The translations under genes and the position numbers were made by a program. From Demequina mangrovi (GTDB lineage: Bacteria > Actinomycetota > Actinomycetes > Actinomycetales > Demequinaceae), in the NCBI RefSeq assembly GCF_000759715.1, contig NZ_BBLU01000001.1, positions 186,001-250,000 on the forward strand: a DNA stretch of 64,000 nucleotides, given 5' to 3'. Position 1 is the stretch's first letter; the number at the start of each line of letters is the position of its first letter. Below, piece after piece: positions 34,421 through 42,059 of this stretch. A model generated the notes under the pieces. That model saw only the letters and a list, made by a program, of their open reading frames with translations. It searched no databases and was not told the origin of the DNA.

Positions 34421-35209
34421 ATGCGCGCAGCCCCGCGGTGCGTGGTGATCACCGGAGCGAGCTCCGGATTCGGCGCGGAGTTCGCGCGACGTTTCGCGGC
34501 GGAGGGTGCCGACGTGGTGCTGGTGGCGCGGCGCCGCGACCGGCTCGAGGCGCTCGCCGCCGAGCTCGAGAGCCGTCACGGCGTGCGTGCGACCCCGATC
34601 GTGCTCGACCTCGCGGCGCCGGCGGCGGCCGCAGCGCTGGTGGACGAGCTCGCCGCTCAGGACCTCACCGTCGACGGGCTCATCGCGAACGCGGGGTTCG
34701 GGATCGACGGCCGCTTCGCGGAGGCGGACCCGGCGCGGGTGAGCGCGCTCCTCGCCGTCAACGTCGTGGCCGTCACCGAGCTCACGCGGCTGCTCCTGCC
34801 CCGCCTGCTCGACGCGCCCTCGGGCGTCCTCGTGACCGTCACCAGCACCGCCGCCTACCAGCCGATCCCCACGATCGCGCTCTACGCCGCCTCGAAGTCC
34901 TACGTCCGGTCGCTCACCGAGGCGCTGTGGCACGAGACCCGCGGCAGCGGGCTGCGCGTGCTCGCGCTCGCGCCGGGGCCGTCCGAGACCGAGTTCTTCT
35001 CCGCGGCGGGGTCCGAACGGTTCAAGGTCGGCCAGACGCTTCCCGTCCCGACCGTGGTCGACGCCGCGATGCGCGAGCTCGACAAGGGCGCGCCGCGCCC
35101 CTCCCGCATCGTCGGATGGCGTAACGCCGCCGTCGCCGGGGCCAACCGCCTCGTGCCCACCCGCGTGTCGCTCGCGGCGGCCGCCCGCGCGACCGGAGCG
35201 ACGCGATGA
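34421..35209 (+). CDS. Short-chain dehydrogenase/reductase
   Basis: A 262-residue classical SDR. Cofactor loop TGASSGFGAEFARRF with VARRRDR after strand 2, which favours NADP(H). NAG appears in LIANAGFGIDG. Catalytic Ser and Tyr-Lys lie in VTSTAAYQPIPTIALYAASK. The substrate is unknown. It starts a five-gene cluster, overlaps the TetR gene by 4 bp (ATGA), and has GGAGGG 3-4 nt before ATG. A TetR-like operator sits just upstream. Confidence 0.9.
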   Translation: MRAAPRCVVITGASSGFGAEFARRFAAEGADVVLVARRRDRLEALAAELESRHGVRATPIVLDLAAPAAAAALVDELAAQDLTVDGLIANAGFGIDGRFAEADPARVSALLAVNVVAVTELTRLLLPRLLDAPSGVLVTVTSTAAYQPIPTIALYAASKSYVRSLTEALWHETRGSGLRVLALAPGPSETEFFSAAGSERFKVGQTLPVPTVVDAAMRELDKGAPRPSRIVGWRNAAVAGANRLVPTRVSLAAAARATGATR

Positions 35210-35823
35210 GCCGGATGCCGCTCGAGGAGCGGCGGGAGGCGCTCGTGGCGGCGACGCTCGCGGTGGTCGAGAGGGACGGCATCGGCGGCGCCACCACGCG
35301 GGCGATCGTCACCGAGGCCGGGATGCCCCTCGGCGCGCTGCACTACGCCTTCGCCTCGGTCGACCACCTGCTGGCCGCGGCGATCGACGCGGTGACGGAC
35401 CAGGAGCGGATCGTGGCCGAGGCCCCGCTCGCGACCGGGACCGGCGCCGACCTGACGGAGGTGCTGGCCGCCGGCGTCGAGGGCTACGTGAGCCTCCTCG
35501 TCGAGCGCCCCGCGCGCGAGCTCGCCTACCTCGAGCTGATGCTGCACGCCTCCCGCCAGCGTCTCGACGACGGGCCGGGGGCGGGCGGGTACGAGCGCTC
35601 ATACGACGTCCTCGCGGGACTGCTCGAGACCGCGGCCGCGACCGCGGGCTGCGTGTGGACCGCTCCCCCGCGCGCGCTCGCTCGACACGCGGTCGCGATG
35701 CTCGACGGGATCACCACGACCTGGCTGGCCGACCACGACACGGAGGCCGCCATGGCGGGAGCGCGCTTCCTCGCATCCGCGCTCGCCGCCCACGCCACCG
35801 GCCGCCCCACCGAGGAGGACTGA
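35206..35823 (+). CDS. TetR-family regulator of the cluster
   Basis: A 205-residue regulator. The helix-turn-helix lies at residues 28-50 (TTRAIVTEAGMPLGALHYAF), with the family's variable ligand domain after it. It lies inside the cluster with 4-bp and 3-bp overlaps on both sides, so it is co-transcribed with its likely targets and probably autoregulates through the palindrome at 34390-34405. The effector is unknown; it may be a substrate or product of the pathway or of the MFS transporter. Confidence 0.88.
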   Translation: MSRMPLEERREALVAATLAVVERDGIGGATTRAIVTEAGMPLGALHYAFASVDHLLAAAIDAVTDQERIVAEAPLATGTGADLTEVLAAGVEGYVSLLVERPARELAYLELMLHASRQRLDDGPGAGGYERSYDVLAGLLETAAATAGCVWTAPPRALARHAVAMLDGITTTWLADHDTEAAMAGARFLASALAAHATGRPTEED

Positions 35824-36599
35824 TGCTCACCGACACCGATCCCGCCGTCCTCGCGCGGATCAACATGCACGCGGTGCTGGGTGCGCTCGTGGTGCTCGCG
35901 GAGCGGGCACCGGAGGCGCCCCCGCTGCTCGCCGCGGTGGACCGGCCGATGCTGGTCCGGCTGCGCGTGCCCGGGCTGCCCCCGCGCGAGCTGCGCTTCG
36001 CGTCCGACGGCGTGAGCGCGTCCGCTCAGGGCGACGAGAGCCTGGTCACGTTGGCCTTCACATCGCCCGCGCACCTCAACGCGATGGTGGACGGCCACCG
36101 CCAGCCGATCCCGATCGCGGGGCCCGCCGGCCTCGCGTTCCTCACGAAGGTTTTCGCACCCCTCGCCGACCTCCTTGGCCGCTACCTCAAGCCGAGCGAG
36201 GAGGGCCTCGCCGATCCCGCGTTCCGCGCGACGAGCGCGCTCCTCACCCTGCACGTCGCGATCGCCGCGGTCGCCCAGGTGGCCAACGCCGACCGCTCCG
36301 GGCGCTTCTCGGCCGCCCTCATCCCGGACGGCGAGATCGGCGTCGAGGTGGGCGACGGACACGAGCTCAGGCTCGTCGCCCTCGACCACGCGCTCACGTT
36401 CGAGCCCGCGCCGGCATCGTCCCCCGCCCGGGCCGTGCTGGCCTTCCGGGACCTCGACGTGGCCGGCGACGTGCTCGCGGGTCGCGCGAGCGCCCTCGCA
36501 TGCATCGGCGACGGGTCGATGTCCATGCGCGGCTTCATCCCCATGATCGACAACGTCAGCCGGATCCTCGACCGGGTCGGCCACTACCTCGGAGACTGA
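35823..36599 (+). CDS. SCP2-like lipid-binding-type protein with duplicated halves
   Basis: A 258-residue soluble protein without a signal peptide. Two halves look alike: VTLAFTSPAHLNAMVDG with a later AFLTKVFAPLADLLGRYL (about residues 75-125), and AVLAFRDLDVAGDVLAG with a later RGFIPMIDNVSRILDRVGHYL (about 200-257). The strand-helix pattern and the closing amphipathic helix resemble SCP2-type sterol/lipid carriers. I infer a hydrophobic ligand; no catalytic motif is visible. The ATG overlaps the TetR stop, and the aminotransferase gene starts 1 bp after its end. Confidence 0.6.
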   Translation: MLTDTDPAVLARINMHAVLGALVVLAERAPEAPPLLAAVDRPMLVRLRVPGLPPRELRFASDGVSASAQGDESLVTLAFTSPAHLNAMVDGHRQPIPIAGPAGLAFLTKVFAPLADLLGRYLKPSEEGLADPAFRATSALLTLHVAIAAVAQVANADRSGRFSAALIPDGEIGVEVGDGHELRLVALDHALTFEPAPASSPARAVLAFRDLDVAGDVLAGRASALACIGDGSMSMRGFIPMIDNVSRILDRVGHYLGD

Positions 36600-36600
36600 C

Positions 36601-37860
36601 ATGACGACCGCCGCCACCACGCCCTTCACCTACGCCAAGAGCCTCGAGGCCTTCGAGCGCGCGCGGCGTGTCATCCCCGCGGGCATCCCGGGCCATCAGG
36701 GCCCCACCGAGGGGTGCTACATCCCTCGTGACGCGTACCCGCTGTTCAGCTCGCGCGCCGAGGGATCGCGGTTCTGGGACCTCGACGGCAACGAGTACCT
36801 CGACTACATGTGCGGCTACGGCCCCAACGTGCTCGGCTACGGCGACCCCGTGGTCGACGCCGCGGCGCGCCGGCAGACCGCGCTCGAGGACGTGGTCACC
36901 ATCCCGTCGAGCATCATGGTCGACCTCGCGGAGCTGCTCGTCGACACCGTGGCGAGCGCCGACTGGGCCTTCTTCGCCAAGAACGGCGGCGACACCACCA
37001 CCCTCGCGGTCATGACCGCGCGCGCCGCGACGCTGCGCAAGAAGGTCGTCTTCGTCAAGGGCTACTACCACGGCGTCGCACCGTGGACCCAGAAGCTCGA
37101 CTACCCCGGCGTCCTCGAGGAGGACGTCGCGCACAACCTCTCCGTGCCGTGGAACGACCTCGACGCGCTCGAGGCGACCTTCCGGGAGCACCGGGGCGAG
37201 ATCGCGGCCTTCATCTCGACGCCGTACATGCATGGCAACTTCGTCGACAACGAGCTGCCCGCGGAGGGCTACTGGCAGGGGGTGCGCCGGCTCTGCGACG
37301 AGCACGGCGTGGTCCTCATCATGGACGACGTACGGGCCGGCTGGCGGCTCGATCTCGCCGGCTCCGACCGCCACTACGGCATCGAGGCGGACCTGCTCTG
37401 CTTCTGCAAGGCGATCGGCAACGGGTACAACCTCGCCGCGTTGACAGGACGGGAGAGCCTGCGCGAGACCGTGGCCTCGCTCACCTACACCGGCTCGTAC
37501 TGGATGAGCGCGGTCCCGTTCGCGGCCTCGATCGCCACCATCACCCGGCTCAAGGAGCTCGACGCCCCCGCCATGTTCAGGCGGGTCGGCTCGGAGCTCA
37601 CGGCCGGGCTGGTCGAGTCGGCGGCCGGACACGGCCTCACCCTGGTCGCGTCGGGAGAACCGGCGCTGTTCTACCTGCGGATCGCGGACGACGACTCGCT
37701 CGACCTCCATCAGCGATGGGTCGCGGAATGCGTGAAGCGCGGCGTGTGGTTCACCTCGCATCACAACCACTTCCTCAACGCGTCGCTCACCAGCGCAGAC
37801 GTGAGGCGCACCCTCGAGATCGCGGACGAGGCCTTCGGCGTCGTCGCTCGGGAGCGGTAG
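36601..37860 (+). CDS. Atypical class III PLP-dependent aminotransferase
   Basis: A 419-residue fold-type I enzyme related to glutamate-1-semialdehyde aminomutase and other class III aminotransferases. The PLP lysine is in FCKAIGNGYNLAAL (about residue 268), and the PLP-phosphate loop is near NGGDTTTLAVM. The usual DExxxGFR/L motif reads MDDVRAGWRLDL. FVKGYYHGVAPW matches the stacking-aromatic YHG segment. No heme genes are nearby, so a GSA role is unlikely. It probably transaminates an unknown amine made or used by the SDR. Followed 5 bp later by an MFS gene. Confidence 0.82.
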   Translation: MTTAATTPFTYAKSLEAFERARRVIPAGIPGHQGPTEGCYIPRDAYPLFSSRAEGSRFWDLDGNEYLDYMCGYGPNVLGYGDPVVDAAARRQTALEDVVTIPSSIMVDLAELLVDTVASADWAFFAKNGGDTTTLAVMTARAATLRKKVVFVKGYYHGVAPWTQKLDYPGVLEEDVAHNLSVPWNDLDALEATFREHRGEIAAFISTPYMHGNFVDNELPAEGYWQGVRRLCDEHGVVLIMDDVRAGWRLDLAGSDRHYGIEADLLCFCKAIGNGYNLAALTGRESLRETVASLTYTGSYWMSAVPFAASIATITRLKELDAPAMFRRVGSELTAGLVESAAGHGLTLVASGEPALFYLRIADDDSLDLHQRWVAECVKRGVWFTSHHNHFLNASLTSADVRRTLEIADEAFGVVARER

Positions 37861-37865
37861 CGGTC

Positions 37866-39071
37866 ATGACGGAGCTCGCGTCCCCCCTGGTCCCCATCAG
37901 GTTCGAGCGCCTCGGCGTCACCGCCGCCTACATCGCGCAGGGCCTCAGCTACGCGACCGTCGTGACGGCGCTGCCGCAGTTCAAGGAGCGCTACTCGATC
38001 GACGACGACACGGTGTCGCTCATCACCCTCACGGTGGTGCTCGGAGCCGCCGCCGGATCGGTGATGGCGGACCGCGTCGCCGTGCGGCTCGGCTCGCGCG
38101 CCTCCCTGGTCCTGGGGCTCGCGCTCCAGGCCGCCGCGCTGGTCTCGATCGCGGCGCCCGTGCCCTTCCCCGTCTTCTGGTCCCTGTTCGCCGTGTACGG
38201 CCTGGGTCTCGGCTGTGTCGACGCCTCCGCCGCCATGCAGGGCGTGCTGGTGCAGCGCCGGATGGGCAAGGCCGTCATGGGGTCGTTCTTCGCGGCCAAC
38301 ACCGGCGCCGCCATCGCGGGCGCGCTGCTGATGTCGGCCGGAGCCGCGACCCCGCTCGGTGCGAGCCTCGGCCTGGTCGCGGCAGGTGCGGTCGCCGCCG
38401 TGACGGCCGCCCTCGGCGTGCGGCTGCTCGATCCGACGCGGGAGCGCGCCGCGGACACCGGGAGCGCCCGGCCGCCCCTGCCGATGCGCGGGCTGTGGGC
38501 GCTCGGGCTCGTGGTCCTCGCCGCGCTCACCGCGGACTCGACCGTCGCCACCTGGTCGAGCATCCACCTGTCCGACGGGTTGGGCGCCTCGGCGGCCGTC
38601 GCCCCGCTCGGTTACGCCGTCTACGCGGGGACCACGCTGCTCACGCGGCTGGTGTCCGATCTCGCGGTGCGCCGCTTCGGCAGGGCTCCCCTGGCGATCG
38701 CGACCGTGAGCATCGCCGGCGCGGGCCTGCTGATCGCCGGCGCCGTCCCCGCCGTGCCCGCCGCGCTGCTCGGCTTCGCCCTCGCCGGCATGGGCGTCGG
38801 CGCGCTCATCCCGCTGGCGTTCTCCGCCGCCGGGGACCTCGACCACCGGCGCGGCGACGAGATCATCGCGCGGGTCAACCTGTTCAACTACCCTGGCGCG
38901 CTCATCGGTGCGGTGCTGCCGGGCATGCTCGCGTCGGACGGCGACTTCCGCGTCTCGTTCCTGCTCGCGGCCGTCCTGCTGCTGCCGGCGCTCGGAGCGG
39001 TGAGGCGCTTCCGCGCGGGCGACGTGGCGCGCGTGCCGGCGGTGCCGAGGCGTCCCGACGCGACCGGGTAG
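37866..39071 (+). CDS. MFS transporter of the cluster
   Basis: A 401-residue protein with about twelve hydrophobic segments. Loop 2-3 carries MADRVAVRLGSRASL, the MFS motif A variant. Loop 8-9 has the matching SDLAVRRFGRAPL. It is the last gene of the cluster and follows the aminotransferase by 5 bp, so it may export the product or import the substrate of the pathway. Family resemblance is to YbjJ/FucP-style sugar or drug MFS proteins, not resolved further. ATG at 37866. Confidence 0.85.
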   Translation: MTELASPLVPIRFERLGVTAAYIAQGLSYATVVTALPQFKERYSIDDDTVSLITLTVVLGAAAGSVMADRVAVRLGSRASLVLGLALQAAALVSIAAPVPFPVFWSLFAVYGLGLGCVDASAAMQGVLVQRRMGKAVMGSFFAANTGAAIAGALLMSAGAATPLGASLGLVAAGAVAAVTAALGVRLLDPTRERAADTGSARPPLPMRGLWALGLVVLAALTADSTVATWSSIHLSDGLGASAAVAPLGYAVYAGTTLLTRLVSDLAVRRFGRAPLAIATVSIAGAGLLIAGAVPAVPAALLGFALAGMGVGALIPLAFSAAGDLDHRRGDEIIARVNLFNYPGALIGAVLPGMLASDGDFRVSFLLAAVLLLPALGAVRRFRAGDVARVPAVPRRPDATG

Positions 39072-39087
39072 CGCGCATCGGTTCCGC

Positions 39088-39561
39088 TCAGGCGTCGACG
39101 GTCTCGCGGGGGCGCAGGGTGCAGGCGTACTCGTTGCGCACCCGCGAGACGAGCGCCCACGCCAGCAGCACGATCGCCCCGACGGCGAGGTACGGCTGGA
39201 TCGGCTCGAAGAACTGGATGGCCCCGGTGTAGCCGAGCGCGAGCAGGACGAGCTTGTTGCACACCGGGCAGCCGACGGCGAAGAACGTGACGAACGCGCC
39301 GGCCATGCCGAGGCGCCCGTCCCTCTCCGCCTTCGCCTCCTCGGGCGTCGCGACGTACGTGGCGGCGAGCAGGCCCGACAGCGCCGCGGAGAGGGCGAGC
39401 GCCCAGTAGGACCACGCGGTGGGCGGGATCTCGCGTCCGAAGACGGGGTTGTCGATGAGGTCGGTCGGCAGCGCGATGAACACGTAGGTGCCGACGGCGG
39501 TCGCCGCGGCGACGAGCCACCGGCGGGCGGGCCACGCGCGGAGCGAGGTGAGGACGTCCAT
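39088..39561 (-). CDS. Four-helix membrane protein with CPVC motif
   Basis: A 157-residue membrane protein with four predicted helices (about 15-33, 50-68, 87-108, 120-142). Helix 3 carries AVGCPVCNKLVLLAL, a CxxC pair in or next to the membrane, followed by GYTGAIQFFEPIQP. The family is widespread in actinomycetes in my recollection but has no named function; the motif suggests redox or metal chemistry. ATG at 39561, preceded 7 nt upstream by TATAGT on the minus strand. A CsoR-like palindrome overlaps that -10, which points to copper (or persulfide) control. Confidence 0.7.
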   Translation of the reverse strand: MDVLTSLRAWPARRWLVAAATAVGTYVFIALPTDLIDNPVFGREIPPTAWSYWALALSAALSGLLAATYVATPEEAKAERDGRLGMAGAFVTFFAVGCPVCNKLVLLALGYTGAIQFFEPIQPYLAVGAIVLLAWALVSRVRNEYACTLRPRETVDA

Positions 39562-39568
39562 GCGCGGC

Positions 39569-39574
39569 ACTATA
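39569..39574 (-). promoter_or_regulatory. -10 element of the CPVC membrane gene
   Basis: TATAGT on the minus strand, 7 nt before the ATG. It overlaps the left end of the palindrome at 39572-39587. No good -35 is visible. Confidence 0.6.
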
Positions 39575-39587
39575 CCCCAGGGGGTAT
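39572..39587. promoter_or_regulatory. CsoR-like operator
   Basis: ATACCCC, AG, GGGGTAT: a perfect palindrome with the central G/C tracts and TAC/GTA ends bound by CsoR/RcnR/CstR-family sensors. It overlaps the promoter of the CPVC membrane gene and the last codon of the HAD gene. No csoR gene is in the window. Confidence 0.7.
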
Positions 39588-40435
39588 CAACCGCGGGGAT
39601 GGTCGAGCAGCCTGCGGAGGGTCACCACCACGCCGTGATCGGTGTTGGCCGGCGCGGTGAAGCGTGCCCGCGCCGCCACGTCCGGGTGCGCGTTGGCCAT
39701 TGCGAAGGAGAGCTCGGCCGCGTCGATCATCTCGAGGTCGTTGAGGTAGTCGCCGAACACCACCGTCTGCGCGGGCGTCACGCCGAGCGCCTCCTGGAGC
39801 GCCCGGACCGCGACCCCCTTGTCCACGTCGGCCCGCATCACGTCGATCCAGTGCCGGTCCGACACCACCACCTTGAGCTCGCCGGCGAGGTGGGCGAGCG
39901 CAGGCGCGGTGTCGTGCGCCGCGTCGCCGAAGTCGTAGATCGCGACCTTGAGGATGTCGTCCTCGACGTCGTCGAGGTCCTCGACCTTGTCGAGCGCGGC
40001 ATAGTAGGGCTCGCACTTGGCGAGGAAGGCGGCGTCGGTGCGCTCGACGTACGCCGAACGCCTGCCGCACACCACCACGCCGACGTCGTGGCCCCGCGCT
40101 GCGTGCGCCCGCACCGTGCCGACGATCTCGCCCACCGCCGCGTCGGGCAGGGGCGAGACCGAGACCTCGTCGGCCCCGTCGCGGACGTAGGCGCCGTTCT
40201 CCGCGATCACGACGAGCCCGTCTCCGAGCCGGGCGAACTGCCGGGCGAGCGTCGCGTGCTGGCGTCCCGAGGCGGGCGCGAAGAGGATGCCCCGCTCCTT
40301 CATCCGCGTCACCAGGGGCCACAGCGCCTCGGGGATCCGCTTCGCCGCGTCCAGCAGCGTGCCGTCCATGTCGCACACCACCAGGCGGATGTCGTGGGGT
40401 CCGTCCGGCACATGGAACGCGTCGTGATGGGTCAT
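39587..40435 (-). CDS. HAD-superfamily (Cof-type) phosphatase
   Basis: A 282-residue Cof/YbiV-type sugar-phosphate phosphatase. The nucleophile motif is VVCDMDGTLLD, motif III has the Lys in MRADVDKGVAVR, and motif IV is FGDYLNDLEMID. The type IIB cap lies between (about 90-200). Substrate not predictable. ATG at 40435 with AGGAGAG 4 nt upstream. TAGGCT on the minus strand (40468-40463) is a probable -10, and GGAAC-CGC-GTTCC at 40450-40462 lies at the expected transcription start, a possible operator. Confidence 0.9.
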   Translation of the reverse strand: MTHHDAFHVPDGPHDIRLVVCDMDGTLLDAAKRIPEALWPLVTRMKERGILFAPASGRQHATLARQFARLGDGLVVIAENGAYVRDGADEVSVSPLPDAAVGEIVGTVRAHAARGHDVGVVVCGRRSAYVERTDAAFLAKCEPYYAALDKVEDLDDVEDDILKVAIYDFGDAAHDTAPALAHLAGELKVVVSDRHWIDVMRADVDKGVAVRALQEALGVTPAQTVVFGDYLNDLEMIDAAELSFAMANAHPDVAARARFTAPANTDHGVVVTLRRLLDHPRG

Positions 40436-40591
40436 CGTCTCTCCTGCTCGGAACCGCGTTCCAGCCTACCGGTGACCGGACCGGGCGCCGCGCCGACGGG
40501 CGCCGCGGGTCAAGCGGTGGTCAAGGGCGCCTCCGAAGACCGCTAGATTCCTCGCCAAGGGGGTGCGTCGCCTCCGGAGCGGGGGGCAGCC

Positions 40592-41305
40592 ATGGAGGCA
40601 CCGGTCATCGGTGTGACGTCGTACGTCGAGGAGGCCAGCAGCGGTCCCTGGCACGACCAGCGGTCGGTCTGGCTCCCGGACTCCTATGTCGCGCCGCTGC
40701 GTGCCGCGGGCGCCATCACCGCGGTCCTCCCCGAGCAGGACCCGGAGCTCGCGGCCGCGGCGCTCGCTCGCGTCGACGCGCTCTACCTCACCGGCGGCTA
40801 CGACGTGGATCCCGCGCTCTACGGCGCCGAGCCGCACGCGGAGACCGATGCGCCTCGTCCGGCCCGCGACGCGTGGGAGATCGCTCTGGTCCGGGCCGCA
40901 TGCGAGGCACGCATGCCGGTCCTCGGCGTGTGCCGCGGCGCTCAGCTGCTCAACGTCGCCCGCGGGGGCACGCTCCACCAGCACGTCCCGGACGTCGTGG
41001 GCCATCACGACTATCAGATGGGCGACGCGATCTTCCGCGATCTCGGCGTGAGCGTGCTGCCCGAGACCGCCCTCGCGTCGCTCCACCCCCTCGAGTGCGA
41101 GGTGCCGGTCTATCACCACCAGGCGATCGACCGCGTGGGCGACGGCCTGGTCGTGTCGGCTCGGAGCGTCCACGGGCTCATCGAGGCCGTGGAGGACCCC
41201 TCGCGGGCGTTCTGCCTGGGCCTCCAGTGGCACCCCGAGCTCGACGGCCTCACCGCGGTGTGGGAGGGCTTCGTCGCGGCGGCCCGGGCGTACGCGACGC
41301 GCTAG
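40592..41305 (+). CDS. Gamma-glutamyl-gamma-aminobutyrate hydrolase-family protein
   Basis: A 237-residue class I glutamine-amidotransferase-like hydrolase (peptidase C26, PuuD-like). The nucleophile is in LGVCRGAQLLNVARGG (about residue 113); the His-Glu pair is in GLQWHPEL near the end, and LTGGYDVDPALYG is the family motif. It would release GABA or another amine from a gamma-glutamyl conjugate. No other puu genes are adjacent. ATG at 40592 with a G-rich site upstream; TAGATT at 40544-40549 is a possible -10. Confidence 0.9.
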   Translation: MEAPVIGVTSYVEEASSGPWHDQRSVWLPDSYVAPLRAAGAITAVLPEQDPELAAAALARVDALYLTGGYDVDPALYGAEPHAETDAPRPARDAWEIALVRAACEARMPVLGVCRGAQLLNVARGGTLHQHVPDVVGHHDYQMGDAIFRDLGVSVLPETALASLHPLECEVPVYHHQAIDRVGDGLVVSARSVHGLIEAVEDPSRAFCLGLQWHPELDGLTAVWEGFVAAARAYATR

Positions 41306-41333
41306 GCGCCGCGCGCCCCGCTCCCCCGGCTCC

Positions 41334-42038
41334 TCACAGGCTCAGCGCGATCCGCGCCGCCGCATCGAACTGCGTCTCCCGCTCCTCCGCCGTCATGCTC
41401 TCGCCCGTCACCAGGTGGTCCGAGACGGTCACCACGGCGAGCGTCCGGATCCGCTCCGCGGCGCCGACCGCGTAGAGCGCCGCCGCCTCCATCTCGACGG
41501 CCAGGGTGCCGTGCGCGGTGAGCGCCGCGCTCAGCTCCGGCCGCTCGAGGTAGAAGTGGTCCGAGGTGAAGACGGCGCCCGCGTGGACCGCGGCGTCCCC
41601 CTCGAGCCGCTCCGCCGCCTCGATCGCCGCACGCGCGAGGCCGAAGTCGGCGAGGTGGCTGAAGTGCACGCCGGGGATCCGGCTCGCGGTCATGCCGGAG
41701 TCGGTGTGCGCACCCGTCGCGATGATGACGTCGCGCACCACCACGTCGGTGCTCATGCCGCCGGCGGTCCCGACGCGCACGATCTGCTCGACGCCGTACT
41801 CGCGCGCGAGCTCGGTCGCGTAGATGGTGATCGACGGGCCGCCCATGCCCGAGGCCATGGCGGTCACGGGTCGACCCTCCCAGGTGCCGGTGAAGCCGAG
41901 GACGCCCCGGACATCGGTCACCAGCTCGGCGTCCTCGAGGTAGTCCGTGGCGATGCGCTCGGCGCGGCGGGGGTCGCCGGGCATGATGACGCGAGGGGCG
42001 ATCTCACCGCGCTCGGCGCGGATGTGCGGAGTAGGCAT
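41334..42038 (-). CDS. deoD: Purine nucleoside phosphorylase DeoD-type
   Basis: A 234-residue hexameric nucleoside phosphorylase that splits purine nucleosides with phosphate. Motifs are VIMPGDPRRAERIA (phosphate site), MASGMGGPSITIYATEL, VRVGTAGGM, LAVEMEAAALYAVG (ribose/base binding) and the catalytic Asp region VVTVSDHLVTGE. ATG at 42038, with TAGGGT (42050-42045, minus strand) 6 nt upstream. The PfkB-type kinase gene lies directly upstream on the same strand, so a nucleoside-salvage link is plausible. Confidence 0.93.
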   Translation of the reverse strand: MPTPHIRAERGEIAPRVIMPGDPRRAERIATDYLEDAELVTDVRGVLGFTGTWEGRPVTAMASGMGGPSITIYATELAREYGVEQIVRVGTAGGMSTDVVVRDVIIATGAHTDSGMTASRIPGVHFSHLADFGLARAAIEAAERLEGDAAVHAGAVFTSDHFYLERPELSAALTAHGTLAVEMEAAALYAVGAAERIRTLAVVTVSDHLVTGESMTAEERETQFDAAARIALSL

Positions 42039-42059
42039 GACGCCACCCTAGGCCGTCGG

